Origin: Bradyrhizobium sp. LTSP849
GTDB lineage: Bacteria > Pseudomonadota > Alphaproteobacteria > Rhizobiales > Xanthobacteraceae
Direction: 5' to 3'
Assembly: GCF_000938255.1 (NCBI RefSeq)
Contig: NZ_JYMR01000045.1
Coordinates: 1-64,000 of the forward strand
DNA length: 64,000 nt
The stretch's first letter is position 1, and each line of letters starts with the position of its first letter. Below are positions 7,218 through 16,344 of this stretch, piece after piece. A program made the position numbers and the translations under genes. The notes below the pieces were generated by a model, which had not been told where the DNA came from, did not search any database, and saw only the letters and a program-made list of their open reading frames with translations.

Positions 7218-8435
7218 ATGGACGATGGGATTGGTGAGCTCGTCGGACGGAGGCCCAAAACCTTCGGACGACGGAAGATGATGCCGCGCGCTTGCGTGGC
7301 TGACGGCAAGCGCCATCTGCGCGCGTTCATGAGCGAGGTGCTCGAGGATCTCGGCTTCGTCACCAGCGAATGCGGCAGCGCGGACGAGCTGCAAGCCGTG
7401 CTCGCCACTGATCTGCCGGACCTGATCCTGCTCGGCATCGCCGCCGACGGCATCGAGCCCGGCCAATTTCTGGAGACGCTGGTGCGCGAGGCCTTCGACG
7501 GCAAGGTTCTGGCCGTCGGTGCCCGCGAGTCGATCATTGTCAAAGCCGTGCAGCAGGTCGGCGAGGAATACGGGCTTGCGATGCTGCCGCCGCTCACCAC
7601 GCCCTTTGCCGCCGAGACGCTGCGCGAGCGCGTCGCGATGCTGCTGCCGGACGAGCCGGCGCCGAGCCCGGCCGTGCATGTCGGCGAGGCCCTGCATGCC
7701 GGCTGGCTCGAGCTCTGGTATCAGTCAAAGATCGACGCGCGCTCGCTGGTCCGCTGCGGCGCCGAGGCGCTGGTGCGGATGCGACATCCGACCTGGGGCG
7801 TGGTGCCGCCGGCCTATTTCATTCCCGAGGCGCACGATCCGCATTTCCGCAACCTGTCGGAGTTCGTGATCGAGCGCGCGGTGCAGGACTGGCACTATCT
7901 CCTGGAGCGGCAAAGCGCGGTCGATCTGTCGATCAATCTTCCCGCGCCCTATCTGAAGGAGCCGCAGGCCGTTCGCGATCTTTGCCGCCGCGTGCCGACG
8001 CATCCGGCCTTCGGCGGACTGACGATCGAGATCGCCAGCGAAGAGGCCATCCACGATCTCGCATTCCTCACCGAAGCCGCGCGCGAAATGCGCTTCCACA
8101 ATATCGGGCTCTCGATCGACAATCTCGGCGCCAACTGGCCGGAGCTGATGGGTCTGGACAAGATCCCCTTCATCAAGCTGAAGGCCGACCGGCACTTCGT
8201 CACCGGCTGCGGCAACGACCGGCTGAAGCGGACGGTGTGCCGTCACATCGTCGAGCTCGCGCAGGGCTACGGCGCCAGCGCCGCCGCCGAAGGCGTCGAG
8301 ACCCGCGGCGACCTGCTCGCCGTCAACGAGCTCGGTTTCGACCACGTGCAGGGCTATCTGTTCGGCAAGCCGATGCCGTTGAAGAAATTTGCCAGAAGCA
8401 CGCTGACGCGGACGGTGATCACGGGGAACGAATGA
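7218..8435 (+). CDS. Degenerate receiver + EAL domain protein
   Basis: A 405-residue cytoplasmic protein. Residues about 22-140 look like a receiver domain, but the phospho-acceptor Asp is replaced by Gly73 in LILLGIAADG. Residues about 155-400 are an EAL domain (cyclic-di-GMP phosphodiesterase family). EALVRMRHP is kept, as are AAEGVE and the GYLFGKP end. However, the metal-binding DDFG is IDNLG here, the usual ELTE is EIASE, and IKID reads IKLKAD. Activity is therefore doubtful; it may bind cyclic-di-GMP or act by protein contact. The ATG at 7218 follows GGGAG by about 10 bases; the longer reading from 6978 adds no recognisable sequence. Confidence 0.85.
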   Translation: MDDGIGELVGRRPKTFGRRKMMPRACVADGKRHLRAFMSEVLEDLGFVTSECGSADELQAVLATDLPDLILLGIAADGIEPGQFLETLVREAFDGKVLAVGARESIIVKAVQQVGEEYGLAMLPPLTTPFAAETLRERVAMLLPDEPAPSPAVHVGEALHAGWLELWYQSKIDARSLVRCGAEALVRMRHPTWGVVPPAYFIPEAHDPHFRNLSEFVIERAVQDWHYLLERQSAVDLSINLPAPYLKEPQAVRDLCRRVPTHPAFGGLTIEIASEEAIHDLAFLTEAAREMRFHNIGLSIDNLGANWPELMGLDKIPFIKLKADRHFVTGCGNDRLKRTVCRHIVELAQGYGASAAAEGVETRGDLLAVNELGFDHVQGYLFGKPMPLKKFARSTLTRTVITGNE

Positions 8436-8515
8436 GGCGCCGGGGCGCAAGAGGTATTCACCGACACACCTCCCGGCCCCGAAGCGCAGAACCAAATCTA
8501 TTTTACGGCCCAAAT

Positions 8516-8809
8516 CTACTTCACTGCCAACGCGTCCCACCGTTCGATTGCCGGCGGACTTGCCAAGAGTTCGTCGGCACGAGCCATCAGCGCGGCCGCA
8601 ATCGGGCCATTGAGATGTGCGTCCCGGTCCTGATCGCTGGCGAACGCGTCGAATATTGCGAAGCTTCGCGGCCCGAACTTCAGCGCGTACCAGACCGGCG
8701 TGCCCGTCTCGGCCTTCGCCAGCGGCAAAGCACCTCGCAAAAACTCTTCGAGGGCAGTCGCCTTGTCCGGCTTCGCTTCCAAACGAACATAAAGACCCAG
8801 ATTCACCAT
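8516..8809 (-). CDS. Antibiotic biosynthesis monooxygenase (ABM) family protein
   Basis: A 97-residue single-domain protein of the ABM / YgiN type, a dimeric alpha+beta barrel. The pattern LGLYVRLEAKPDKATALEEF, then WYALKFGPRSFAIFDAFAS and AHLNGPIAAAL, is characteristic. Family members degrade or oxidise small quinone-like or reactive molecules, often as cofactor-free monooxygenases; the substrate here is unknown. The ATG at 8809 follows AAGGAGA by about 6 bases. The gene is divergent from the GlxA-type regulator at 8941 with 131 bases between, suggesting that regulator controls it. Confidence 0.82.
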   Translation of the reverse strand: MVNLGLYVRLEAKPDKATALEEFLRGALPLAKAETGTPVWYALKFGPRSFAIFDAFASDQDRDAHLNGPIAAALMARADELLASPPAIERWDALAVK

Positions 8810-8940
8810 GGTTGTCTCCTTCGTGGTGAGGTTGCTCGCGCGATACGTGCTCGAAGGCACGGATCACTCGGGCTGCCTTCTAACGGGAATGGCCGACAAG
8901 GGCGCTTGGCAATATTGACTATTTTGATATCATTCTTGCC

Positions 8941-9918
8941 ATGACCAAGACGGTGATATTAGCAATCGATGGCGTGTTCGATACCGGATTGGCCGCGTTT
9001 CAGGACACGTTGGCCACAGCTTCCGAGTTGGCCGAGCCCAACGAAGGCGCTTCGTTCAGCGCGACCGTGCTGAGTGTCCGGCGCGGCGTAAGGACAGCGC
9101 ATGGTTTGACCATTCCGACCAAGAGAGCGCTTTCGTCTTCGAAACCCGATTTGGTTCTCGTCCCCGCACTCGGCGCGAAGACCGACGAGGCGCTGACACG
9201 CGCGCTGCGAAATCCCGACATCGACGGTGCGAAGAACCTGTTGCGGACATGGCATGCGCAGGGGGCAACGATTGCGGCTGCGTGCACCGGCACGTTCGTC
9301 CTGGCGGAGACCGGGCTGCTTGACGGGAAGAGCGCAACGACGAGTTGGTGGCTGGCCTCCTTCTTCCGCTCTCGCTATCCGCAGGTTGCATTGGAGAATG
9401 ATCGGACTTTGGTCCGGACAGAACGGCTCGTGACCGCCGGCGCGGTCCTCGCACATTTCGACCTGGCATTATGGTTCATCCGTCAACACAGCCCGTCACT
9501 CGCCGCGGTCACTGCTCGCTACCTGATGCTGGATCCTCGATCGCCTCAGGCAACCTATGCGATCCCGGACCATGTGCGTCATGCGGATGAAGCTGTACAC
9601 GCGTTCGAGAGTTGGGCCCGGGCCAACCTCGAGAACGGCTTCTCTTTGGAAGACGCCGCAAGGTTTGTCGGGGTCAGTGCTCGAACTCTATCCCGGAAGA
9701 TCCATGCCGTGCTCGGGCGGTCGCCTCTGGCCTACCATCAGGATCTCCGCGTCGAGCGAGCCTCATATCTGCTCAGCACCACGCAACTGAGCGTGGATGA
9801 AATCGCGGTGCAAACCGGCTATGTCAACGCAGCCACGCTTCGCACGCTTTTGCGCCGAAAGACCGGACGCACGGCATCTGAACTCCGTCGAATCAACGAA
9901 CTGAAAGCCTCGGACTAG
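8941..9918 (+). CDS. GlxA family AraC-type regulator with DJ-1/PfpI domain
   Basis: A 325-residue regulator. The first 190 or so residues are a DJ-1/PfpI-like (class I glutamine amidotransferase-like) domain, with the nucleophile-elbow Cys in AAACTGTFVLAETGLL. The last 100 residues are two AraC-type HTH motifs (FSLEDAARFVGVSARTLSRK and LSVDEIAVQTGYVNAATLRT). GlxA-type regulators usually act on a divergent or adjacent gene, and here the ABM protein is divergent. The sensing domain probably binds a small metabolite rather than acting as an enzyme. Third-position GC looks lower than in the neighbours in the first part, which could hint at acquisition. Confidence 0.88.
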   Translation: MTKTVILAIDGVFDTGLAAFQDTLATASELAEPNEGASFSATVLSVRRGVRTAHGLTIPTKRALSSSKPDLVLVPALGAKTDEALTRALRNPDIDGAKNLLRTWHAQGATIAAACTGTFVLAETGLLDGKSATTSWWLASFFRSRYPQVALENDRTLVRTERLVTAGAVLAHFDLALWFIRQHSPSLAAVTARYLMLDPRSPQATYAIPDHVRHADEAVHAFESWARANLENGFSLEDAARFVGVSARTLSRKIHAVLGRSPLAYHQDLRVERASYLLSTTQLSVDEIAVQTGYVNAATLRTLLRRKTGRTASELRRINELKASD

Positions 9919-9964
9919 AAACGCGTCAAAACAAAAAGCTCTAGACTCCGTGGGAGCCTCTGCC

Positions 9965-10825
9965 TCACGCAAACCGTCGCGCGAAGAAGACGCAGACGAC
10001 GACGAGCGCGGTCGCGGCGATCATGCTCCAGGCGACCGGCTCGTGCAGAACGAGGCCGGCGAGCGCGAGGCCGAAGAATGGCTGGAGCTGCTGCAATTGA
10101 CCGACGCGCGCGATGCCGCCGATTGCGAGGCCGCGATACCAGAAGATGAAGCCGACGAACATGCTGAAGATCGAGACGTAGGCGAGCCCGATCCAGGCCG
10201 GCGCACTGACGCCGCTCCATGTCGGAGGCCAGGTCCAGACCGCGACCGGCACCATCAACGGCAGCGCCAGCAGCAGCGCCCAGGAGATCACCTGCCAGCC
10301 GCCAAGCCGGCGCGACAGCGCGGCACCCTCGGCATAGCCGAGCCCGCACAACACGATCGCGGCCACCATCAGGAGATCGCCCGCGACTGACGCCGTGCCG
10401 TCGTTCGACAAGGCAAAGCCGACCACCGTCACGCTGCCGAGAACCGCGAACAGCCAGAACATCGGCGGCGGCCGCTCGCCGCCGCGCAGCACGGCGAAGA
10501 CCGCGGTCGACAGCGGCAGCAAGCCGATGAAGACGATCGAATGCGCCGAGGTGATGTGCTGGAGCGCCAGCGCCGTCAGCAGGGGAAAGCCGACGACGAC
10601 GCCGAGCGAGACGATGGCGAGCGAGGCGAGATCCTTGCGCTCCGGCCGCACCTGTCGGAGCAGGGCGAGCACGGCCACACCTATCAGCGCGGCAATGACC
10701 GCGCGCGCCGATGTCAGGAACAACGCGGAGAAGCCGCCGACCGCCACGCGCGTTGCCGGCAGCGAGCCGCTGAAGATGATGACGCCGAGAAGCCCGTTGC
10801 CCCAGCCGCTGCCCGCAGTTTGCAT
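9965..10825 (-). CDS. EamA/DMT family transporter
   Basis: A 286-residue inner membrane protein with about ten hydrophobic helices in two EamA repeats (first repeat from GLLGVIIFSGSLPATRVAVG, second from LLMVAAIVLCGLGYAEGAAL). DMT members mostly export amino acids or related metabolites. The gene is divergent from a MocR-type regulator with about 145 bases between, an arrangement in which the regulator usually controls the exporter. The substrate is unknown. The ATG at 10825 begins the first repeat after a short Gly-rich lead. Confidence 0.86.
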   Translation of the reverse strand: MQTAGSGWGNGLLGVIIFSGSLPATRVAVGGFSALFLTSARAVIAALIGVAVLALLRQVRPERKDLASLAIVSLGVVVGFPLLTALALQHITSAHSIVFIGLLPLSTAVFAVLRGGERPPPMFWLFAVLGSVTVVGFALSNDGTASVAGDLLMVAAIVLCGLGYAEGAALSRRLGGWQVISWALLLALPLMVPVAVWTWPPTWSGVSAPAWIGLAYVSIFSMFVGFIFWYRGLAIGGIARVGQLQQLQPFFGLALAGLVLHEPVAWSMIAATALVVVCVFFARRFA

Positions 10826-10890
10826 TCCGACTTACCTTTTTTGGACCGCGATCCTCGGTCTTCCCCAGTGGCGAAACCAGCGACAATCCA

Positions 10891-10931
10891 ATACAATCTG
10901 GCAAATCTGTATGGATATGGAAGGTCATACA
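10891..10931. promoter_or_regulatory. Three evenly spaced ATACA/TGTAT(G) half-sites, candidate MocR operator
   Basis: In the gap between the divergent exporter and MocR genes, ATACA at 10891-10895, TGTATG at 10908-10913 and CATACA at 10926-10931 alternate in orientation with 12 bases between each. MocR/PdxR-type regulators commonly bind pairs of such short repeats. Function is inferred from position and symmetry. Confidence 0.45.
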
Positions 10932-10969
10932 CTTTGGACAGCGAAGCGCAAACGAGGGGTCGCGGCGGA

Positions 10970-12352
10970 ATGCGAACCGCGGATGTGATGCGCGCGATCC
11001 GCAGCAAGGTCGCTGGCCGCGCGCTCAGTGCCGGCGACCGCCTGCCGTCGATCCGCAGCCTTGCCACGACGATGGGCGTTTCGCCTTCGACTGTCGTTGA
11101 AGCCTATGACCGCCTCGCCGCCGAAGGCCTGATCCGGGCGCGGCGCGGCTCCGGCTTCTATGTGTCGCCGACCGTCACCCCGCCGCTTGCGCTCACCGAG
11201 GTCGAACCGCGCCGCGATCGAGCGGTCGATCCGTTTTGGGTCTCGCGGCAATCGCTCGACACCGACGCCGCCGTGCCAAAACCGGGATGCGGCTGGCTGC
11301 CGCCGGACTGGATGCCCGAGGAGGCTCTGCGTCGCGCCGTTCGTGCGCTCGGACGCAGTGAGGCGAGCGTGTTGACCAATTACGGCTCGACATCCGGCTC
11401 CCTCGCATTGCGCCGGCTCCTGCTCACGCGCCTTGCCGAGGACGCGATCGAGGCGTCGATCAACCAGCTCATGCTGACGGGCTCGGGCACGCAGGCAACC
11501 GACCTCGTCTGCCGCTTCCTGCTCCGCCCCGGCGATACGGTGCTGGTCGACGATCCCTGCTACTTCAATTTCCGTGCGCTGTTGCGGGCGCACCAGGTGA
11601 AGATCATCAGTGTACCCTACACACCATCGGGCCCCGACGTCACCCGCTTCGAAGCGATCCTCGCCAGTGAGCGGCCACGGCTCTACATCACCAATTCCGC
11701 ACTCCACAATCCAACCGGCGCGACGCTCTCGCTGCCGACCGCGCACCGGCTTTTGACCGCTGCCGCCGCACACGACCTCACCATCATCGAGGACGATATT
11801 TTTGGCGATTTCGAGCCGGAACGCTCGCCGCGCCTCGCCGCGCTCGACGGGCTGAACCGTGTGATCCGCATCGGCAGCTTCTCCAAGACGCTCTCGGCCT
11901 CGGTGCGCTGCGGCTACATTGCCGCGCGCGCCGACTGGATCGAACATCTCGTCGACCTCCAGATCGCAACCAGCTTTGGCGGTGCGAGCCCGGTTGCGAC
12001 AGAGATCATCGCCAAGGTGCTGGCCGGCGGCAGCTATCGCAAGCACATGGACGAGCTGAGGCACAGGCTCACGCGCGCACGGCGCGACGTGGCGCGGAAG
12101 CTCGGGGCGTTGGGCATCGAGCCATGGCTGACGCCGCGCGGCGGATTTTTCCTTTGGTGTCGGCTGGCCGGCGAACAGGATGCGACGCAGGTTGCGCGCA
12201 CCGCGCTGAGCGAGGATGTCGTGCTCGCGCCGGGCAACGTCTTCAGCGTGTCGCAGACCGCATCGGACTTCATGCGGTTCAACGTGGCGCACATGAACGA
12301 TCCACGGATGTGGGACGTGCTGCGGCGGGCGTTGAAAGCGCGGCCCGAATGA
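10970..12352 (+). CDS. MocR-type regulator: GntR winged HTH fused to PLP aminotransferase fold
   Basis: A protein of about 460 residues. Residues 1-66 form a GntR-type winged HTH (GDRLPSIRSLATTMGVSPST, AEGLIRARRGSGFYV). After a linker, a fold-type I aminotransferase domain follows (GSTSGSLALRRLL, ITNSALHNPTGATLS, IIEDDIFGDF). The PLP-binding Lys is in RIGSFSKTLSASVRCGYI. Such proteins sense PLP or amino-acid adducts and regulate neighbours. The likely target is the divergent DMT exporter. ATG 10970 is tentative: GAGGGG lies about 10 bases upstream, while TTG 10934 would overlap the operator-like repeats. Confidence 0.85.
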   Translation: MRTADVMRAIRSKVAGRALSAGDRLPSIRSLATTMGVSPSTVVEAYDRLAAEGLIRARRGSGFYVSPTVTPPLALTEVEPRRDRAVDPFWVSRQSLDTDAAVPKPGCGWLPPDWMPEEALRRAVRALGRSEASVLTNYGSTSGSLALRRLLLTRLAEDAIEASINQLMLTGSGTQATDLVCRFLLRPGDTVLVDDPCYFNFRALLRAHQVKIISVPYTPSGPDVTRFEAILASERPRLYITNSALHNPTGATLSLPTAHRLLTAAAAHDLTIIEDDIFGDFEPERSPRLAALDGLNRVIRIGSFSKTLSASVRCGYIAARADWIEHLVDLQIATSFGGASPVATEIIAKVLAGGSYRKHMDELRHRLTRARRDVARKLGALGIEPWLTPRGGFFLWCRLAGEQDATQVARTALSEDVVLAPGNVFSVSQTASDFMRFNVAHMNDPRMWDVLRRALKARPE

Positions 12353-12356
12353 CCCG

Positions 12357-12974
12357 CTAGTACCACGGCTCCTCATACACCGGCTGGCCGTCAAGCAGCA
12401 GCCGCTTGATGGCGGCGCGCCCTGATGGCAGCACGGCGGCAACGACTCGCAGTTTCTGCTGGTTGCGGGCTTGCTCGAGCTTTTTTCCTTCTCCCTCCGG
12501 GACGAAATAGCTTTCGAGACCGTATTGTATAGCCAGCTTGTCGCAGAAGGCGCGCCGATCCGTGCCGCAGGACGTGCCGCCGTAATTGGCGAGGCGTCCG
12601 CGGATCAGCACTTCGGGCGCCATGACCGGCACAGCTTCGGCATGCACCGAGACCGCCTCGTAAAGGCCATTGGCATTGGGCGCGAGCTTGACGAACACGA
12701 TCGGGCTGCGCACCGCGGCCGGCTGGCCGGCGAGCGCGCCTGCCGGCAGTTGCGAGATGTCGTAGCGGAGCACGACATAGTCGCCGCGCAGGAGATCGCG
12801 GGGATCGACCGGCTGCGTCTGCAAGGTCACCTCACGGCCTTCGCGCAGTATCTGCATGCGATCGGCGACCATCAGGACCAGCAGCACGCATTGAACCAGA
12901 ATGGCGACACCGAACAGCACGGCTTTCGGAATGCGCTGCCAGAGTTTTGTGGCGGATGCGACCAGTTCGATCAT
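12357..12974 (-). CDS. GDYXXLXY domain membrane protein
   Basis: A 205-residue protein with one N-terminal membrane anchor (VLFGVAILVQCVLLVLMVAD) and a periplasmic part carrying the diagnostic GDYVVLRYDI motif near residue 70, then ESYFVPEGEGKKLE. Function of the family is not established. It overlaps the DUF2157 gene by 4 bases (12971-12974, ATGA), so the two are translationally coupled. This pairing is common in bacteria and suggests a two-part envelope complex. Confidence 0.85.
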   Translation of the reverse strand: MIELVASATKLWQRIPKAVLFGVAILVQCVLLVLMVADRMQILREGREVTLQTQPVDPRDLLRGDYVVLRYDISQLPAGALAGQPAAVRSPIVFVKLAPNANGLYEAVSVHAEAVPVMAPEVLIRGRLANYGGTSCGTDRRAFCDKLAIQYGLESYFVPEGEGKKLEQARNQQKLRVVAAVLPSGRAAIKRLLLDGQPVYEEPWY

Positions 12975-14242
12975 CGCTCAGACCTCGGCAGCGCGCGATT
13001 GAGTGCGGTTGCAAACACGACGGTGATGATTCCGGCCACCGCAAGGAAGGCCGAGCGGCGCAGCAGCGAGCCCTTCACCGCCCAGGTGATGCCCGCGATG
13101 ACGCCGGCGATGCCGAGCCAGCCGGCGACGATCCGTGGACGCACATCATCGAGCACGCCGGAGACGACGAGGCAGAGCATGGCGCAGAGCAGCGCGGCAT
13201 AGGCGAACCACGGCTCGCCGCCCGTGGACGCCGGCCAGATCGGCGCCGCGAGCAGGACGAGCCCGATCGCACATCCTGCAACGGCTTCACCCGCGCGGTT
13301 CGTCAACTTGGCAGACACGAAAGCGAGGATCACGCCAGCAATGCCGCACAACATCGCCCAAAGCGGTTGAGCTGGCGCAGTGCCGGTCCGGAAGCGGATG
13401 ATGTCGTCGACCGTTATCACTTCCAGGACAGCGACGACGGCCAGCGAAAACGCCCCGTAGATCGACAGAACAGCCCCAAGGCGCAACGCCCTTGGCGACG
13501 GCGCCGCGGCGATCGCGAGCCCGGCACCGAACAGCAACGCCGCACCGTTCGCGAGCACGAATGACGGCTGTACCCCATCGAAGTCGAAGCGAAGCGCCGT
13601 CGCGATCCACCAGGGAAGCGCGGCAATTGCAACGAGGTGGGCGGCCGCGCGCGAATTCCACGCGAGCGCGAGGCCGCCGGCGAGGAGCCAGACCGCCACG
13701 AACGGAAGATGCAGCGCGTCCGGCGCATCATAGCTGCGCATGCAGGTCCAGATGCAGGCCGCCACGAGACCGACCGCAAGAGCACCGCGCGAGCCGGTCA
13801 GCAGCGCCGCCACAAATGCACCGATCGACCACAGCAGCATGCCGCCGGCAAAGTCATCGCCCAGGTGATACATCTGGCCGACCAGCGCGATGCCTGCGCC
13901 GAAGATGATCGCGCCGATGCTTGCGCAGAGATCGGCAAGAACCGCCCGGCCCGTGCTGGCGAACCAGGCCCCGAGGCCGCCGGCAACGACCATGCCGGCG
14001 AGCAGGATCGCGAACCGCAGCAGCCGCGCGATCTCGGTCCAGTGCGCTGCGACGAAGGCAAGGAAAGCGGCTGCGATCAAGAGGCCGCCGACGATGGCAA
14101 CGACCACCGCGATGTTGATGCCGGGCGAGAGCGGGGGCAGCGCAGTGCGGATCGAGGCGGCGGCCGCCGGTGCGATTACGCCATCGGCCTCCCATTGTGC
14201 AAGATCGGCTTCGAGGCGCTGCCGGTAGGTTTTGTCGAACAT
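12971..14242 (-). CDS. DUF2157 domain polytopic membrane protein
   Basis: A 423-residue inner membrane protein. The first 40 or so residues are soluble (QRLEADLAQWEADGVIAPAA, a typical DUF2157 opening), followed by a dozen or so hydrophobic helices. An amphipathic FVAAHWTEIARLLRFAIL segment near residue 65 is also family-typical. Function is unknown. It is the first gene of a two-gene unit with the GDYXXLXY gene downstream. Confidence 0.85.
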   Translation of the reverse strand: MFDKTYRQRLEADLAQWEADGVIAPAAAASIRTALPPLSPGINIAVVVAIVGGLLIAAAFLAFVAAHWTEIARLLRFAILLAGMVVAGGLGAWFASTGRAVLADLCASIGAIIFGAGIALVGQMYHLGDDFAGGMLLWSIGAFVAALLTGSRGALAVGLVAACIWTCMRSYDAPDALHLPFVAVWLLAGGLALAWNSRAAAHLVAIAALPWWIATALRFDFDGVQPSFVLANGAALLFGAGLAIAAAPSPRALRLGAVLSIYGAFSLAVVAVLEVITVDDIIRFRTGTAPAQPLWAMLCGIAGVILAFVSAKLTNRAGEAVAGCAIGLVLLAAPIWPASTGGEPWFAYAALLCAMLCLVVSGVLDDVRPRIVAGWLGIAGVIAGITWAVKGSLLRRSAFLAVAGIITVVFATALNRALPRSER

Positions 14243-14638
14243 CGTCGTGGATTACCTGGCGGGATGCTGTTGGTCGGACCGCGCCGGTGGCAGGTTCAAC
14301 CTATCACCGCTCTACGGTAGCTTCCTGCGACCGGACAACAAAAATGTCGAAAACAACCCCATGCACAGTAGACGGCAGTTGCCGGCGCGGCGCCCGTTGC
14401 ATCGGACGAAGCATCTGAAGCGGCGAGCAAAATTCGGAGAGCGACGCACGCCGGTGGTGATGGGTCTGGATCGGCGCTGGAGCGCGTTATTGGATTCCGG
14501 TCACGCTTCCGGAGGTCGGTAGAGATAAGCGGCGATCGTAGACGTTTGACCCGTCGGGCAAAACAGGGGCACAATACTATCCTTGCAAACCGGCTGACGC
14601 ATGCTGCGCAGCGAGCGGACAGCACACCGTCGTTCGGG
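14243..14638. other. Intergenic region between ABC permease end and DUF2157 start
   Basis: In this 396-base stretch I see no supported gene. It should hold the terminator of the ABC/leuCDB cluster and the promoter of the DUF2157 gene. A 24-codon frame from ATG 14344 contains four Cys but has no ribosome binding site. Confidence 0.45.
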
Positions 14639-15514
14639 CTACTCCGCCATATTGTGCTGCTGCCAGCGCAGCAGATAGGCCTGCAATCGCCAGATCAACG
14701 CGGACAGAGCAACGCCGACCAGCATCAGCACGATGACGGCGACCATCATTCCCGATGCCTCCGCGCGCGCCTCGGATTCGATGATCAGGCGCCCGATTCC
14801 CCGTTCCGCACCGATAAACTCGCCGACGATCACGCCGATCAGGGCAAAGGAAATCGCAGGCGTCAGCGAGGCGAAGACCCAGGCCATGGTCGAGGGGACG
14901 ACCACCGTGCGGGTGATCTGCCACTCGCTGGCGCCGAGCAGCCGCGCCGCATTGACAAAGCCCTCGTCGATCGACCGCGCGCCTTCGAACGTATTGAAGA
15001 ACACGAGAAAGACGACCACGATCCACGACGTCACGATCTTCGAGGTATCACCGATGCCGAAAGCCAGCACGATAATCGGCGCCAGCGCGATGCGAGGGAT
15101 CGAATTCACCGCCGTGATGAACGGCTGGAAGATGGCGCTCAGCCGATCCGAACGGCCCAGCACGAGGCCCGCCGCAAAGCCGCTGCTGACGCCGGTCACG
15201 AAACCGAAGAAGGTGTTCTTCAGGGTGACGGCGGTCGCGATCCAGAGATTGTTCTCCGATCGCGCCATGCAGCGGCTGAATTCGCCATTGAACCAGCCGT
15301 TAAACATTCCGAGCTTGGACTTGAGGCAGCTCAGGATCAGGAAATGCTCGAAGATTTGCGACGGTTTGGACACGAAATAGGGATCGAGCAGATCCGGCAC
15401 CAACCAAGGAAAGCGGCCGTGCAGATCGTAGCCCCATTGCCAGATCGACAGAAAGCAGACGCAGATCAACGCCTGCCAGGCCAAGGTTCTGCCGGGGCGG
15501 CGCGCTTGTCTCAT
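14639..15514 (-). CDS. ABC transporter permease, TauC/SsuC type
   Basis: A 291-residue inner membrane permease of the nitrate/sulfonate/taurine family with about six membrane helices. The cytoplasmic EAA loop is visible around NAARLLGASEWQITRTVVVPS, where it contacts the ATPase. It is the last gene of the cluster and overlaps the ATPase gene by 4 bases. The long segment after the first helix (LLDPYFVSKPSQIFEHFLIL ...) is usual in this family. The substrate is not readable from the permease; the neighbouring leuCDB-like genes point to an organic acid rather than a sulfonate. Confidence 0.9.
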   Translation of the reverse strand: MRQARRPGRTLAWQALICVCFLSIWQWGYDLHGRFPWLVPDLLDPYFVSKPSQIFEHFLILSCLKSKLGMFNGWFNGEFSRCMARSENNLWIATAVTLKNTFFGFVTGVSSGFAAGLVLGRSDRLSAIFQPFITAVNSIPRIALAPIIVLAFGIGDTSKIVTSWIVVVFLVFFNTFEGARSIDEGFVNAARLLGASEWQITRTVVVPSTMAWVFASLTPAISFALIGVIVGEFIGAERGIGRLIIESEARAEASGMMVAVIVLMLVGVALSALIWRLQAYLLRWQQHNMAE

Positions 15515-16344
15515 GGACTTCGGCCCTTGACGAATTCCTCGCCGAGCGAATGCCAGACCAGCTGAAACAGCTCGGCATAACGCGGCGTTTCCCGGATCTT
15601 CACGGCATTGCGTGGGCGGGCAAAATCCACCTCGAAGATGTCCTTGATCCGGCCGGGCCGCGCGGAAAACAGAATGATGCGATCTGCCAGCGTCAGGGCC
15701 TCGCCGAGATCATGGGTCACGAACAGCACGGTCTGCTGTTCGCGTTCCCAGATGCGAAGCAACACATCGTGCATGTCGATCTTGGTGTGGGTGTCGAGCG
15801 CGCCGAACGGCTCGTCCATCAGCAGAACCTGCGGTTCAACGACCAGCGTTCGCATCAAGGCGGCGCGCTGGCGCATGCCGCCAGACAATGTCGAGGGATA
15901 GGCGTTCTCAAAACCCTGCAGTCCGGCCTGCGCCAGGCAAGCCCTGACACGATCCTTCCGCTCCGCCACCGGGACACCCGCCAATTGCAGGCCGTAGCCG
16001 ATGTTGTCGGCGACGGTGCGCCAGGGAAACAGGGTATCGCGCTGGAACACATAGCCGACATTCGGCGTCGCTCGTCCGGGAACGACGGGCACGCCGTCAA
16101 TCAGGATCTCTCCGCTGGTCGGCTTGACCAGTGTTGCGATCATGTTGAGGACGGTGCTCTTGCCTGAACCGGATGGCCCCAAAAGAGCGACGAATTCACC
16201 GCGCCGCACATTGAAGGAGACGTCGCGCACCGCCTCGATGGCCGTGCCCGCCAACTGGAAGGTCTTGCACAATCCGCGCACGTCGATGCGCCGCATGTCG
16301 GGCGACGCAGCCGGCCGCGGCGCGGGTATGGCCTGCACACTCAA
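15511..16344 (-). CDS. ABC transporter ATP-binding protein, TauB/SsuB type
   Basis: A 277-residue ATPase. Walker A is GPSGSGKST, the signature LSGGMRQRA, Walker B VLLMDEPFGALD, and the H-loop FVTHDLGEAL. It powers the permease at 14639-15514. The frame opens with TTG at 16344, which overlaps the TGA of the binding-protein gene; GTG at 16338 is an equally possible start. No extra C-terminal domain is present beyond the usual end of the family. Confidence 0.92.
   Translation of the reverse strand: MSVQAIPAPRPAASPDMRRIDVRGLCKTFQLAGTAIEAVRDVSFNVRRGEFVALLGPSGSGKSTVLNMIATLVKPTSGEILIDGVPVVPGRATPNVGYVFQRDTLFPWRTVADNIGYGLQLAGVPVAERKDRVRACLAQAGLQGFENAYPSTLSGGMRQRAALMRTLVVEPQVLLMDEPFGALDTHTKIDMHDVLLRIWEREQQTVLFVTHDLGEALTLADRIILFSARPGRIKDIFEVDFARPRNAVKIRETPRYAELFQLVWHSLGEEFVKGRSP

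Noticed and set aside
10541..10969. N-terminal extension of the MocR regulator
   Set aside because: It runs antisense through the DMT exporter and across the operator-like repeats; the HTH begins right after ATG 10970.
14344..14418. A 24-codon frame with four Cys
   Set aside because: No ribosome binding site and too short to support without conservation data.
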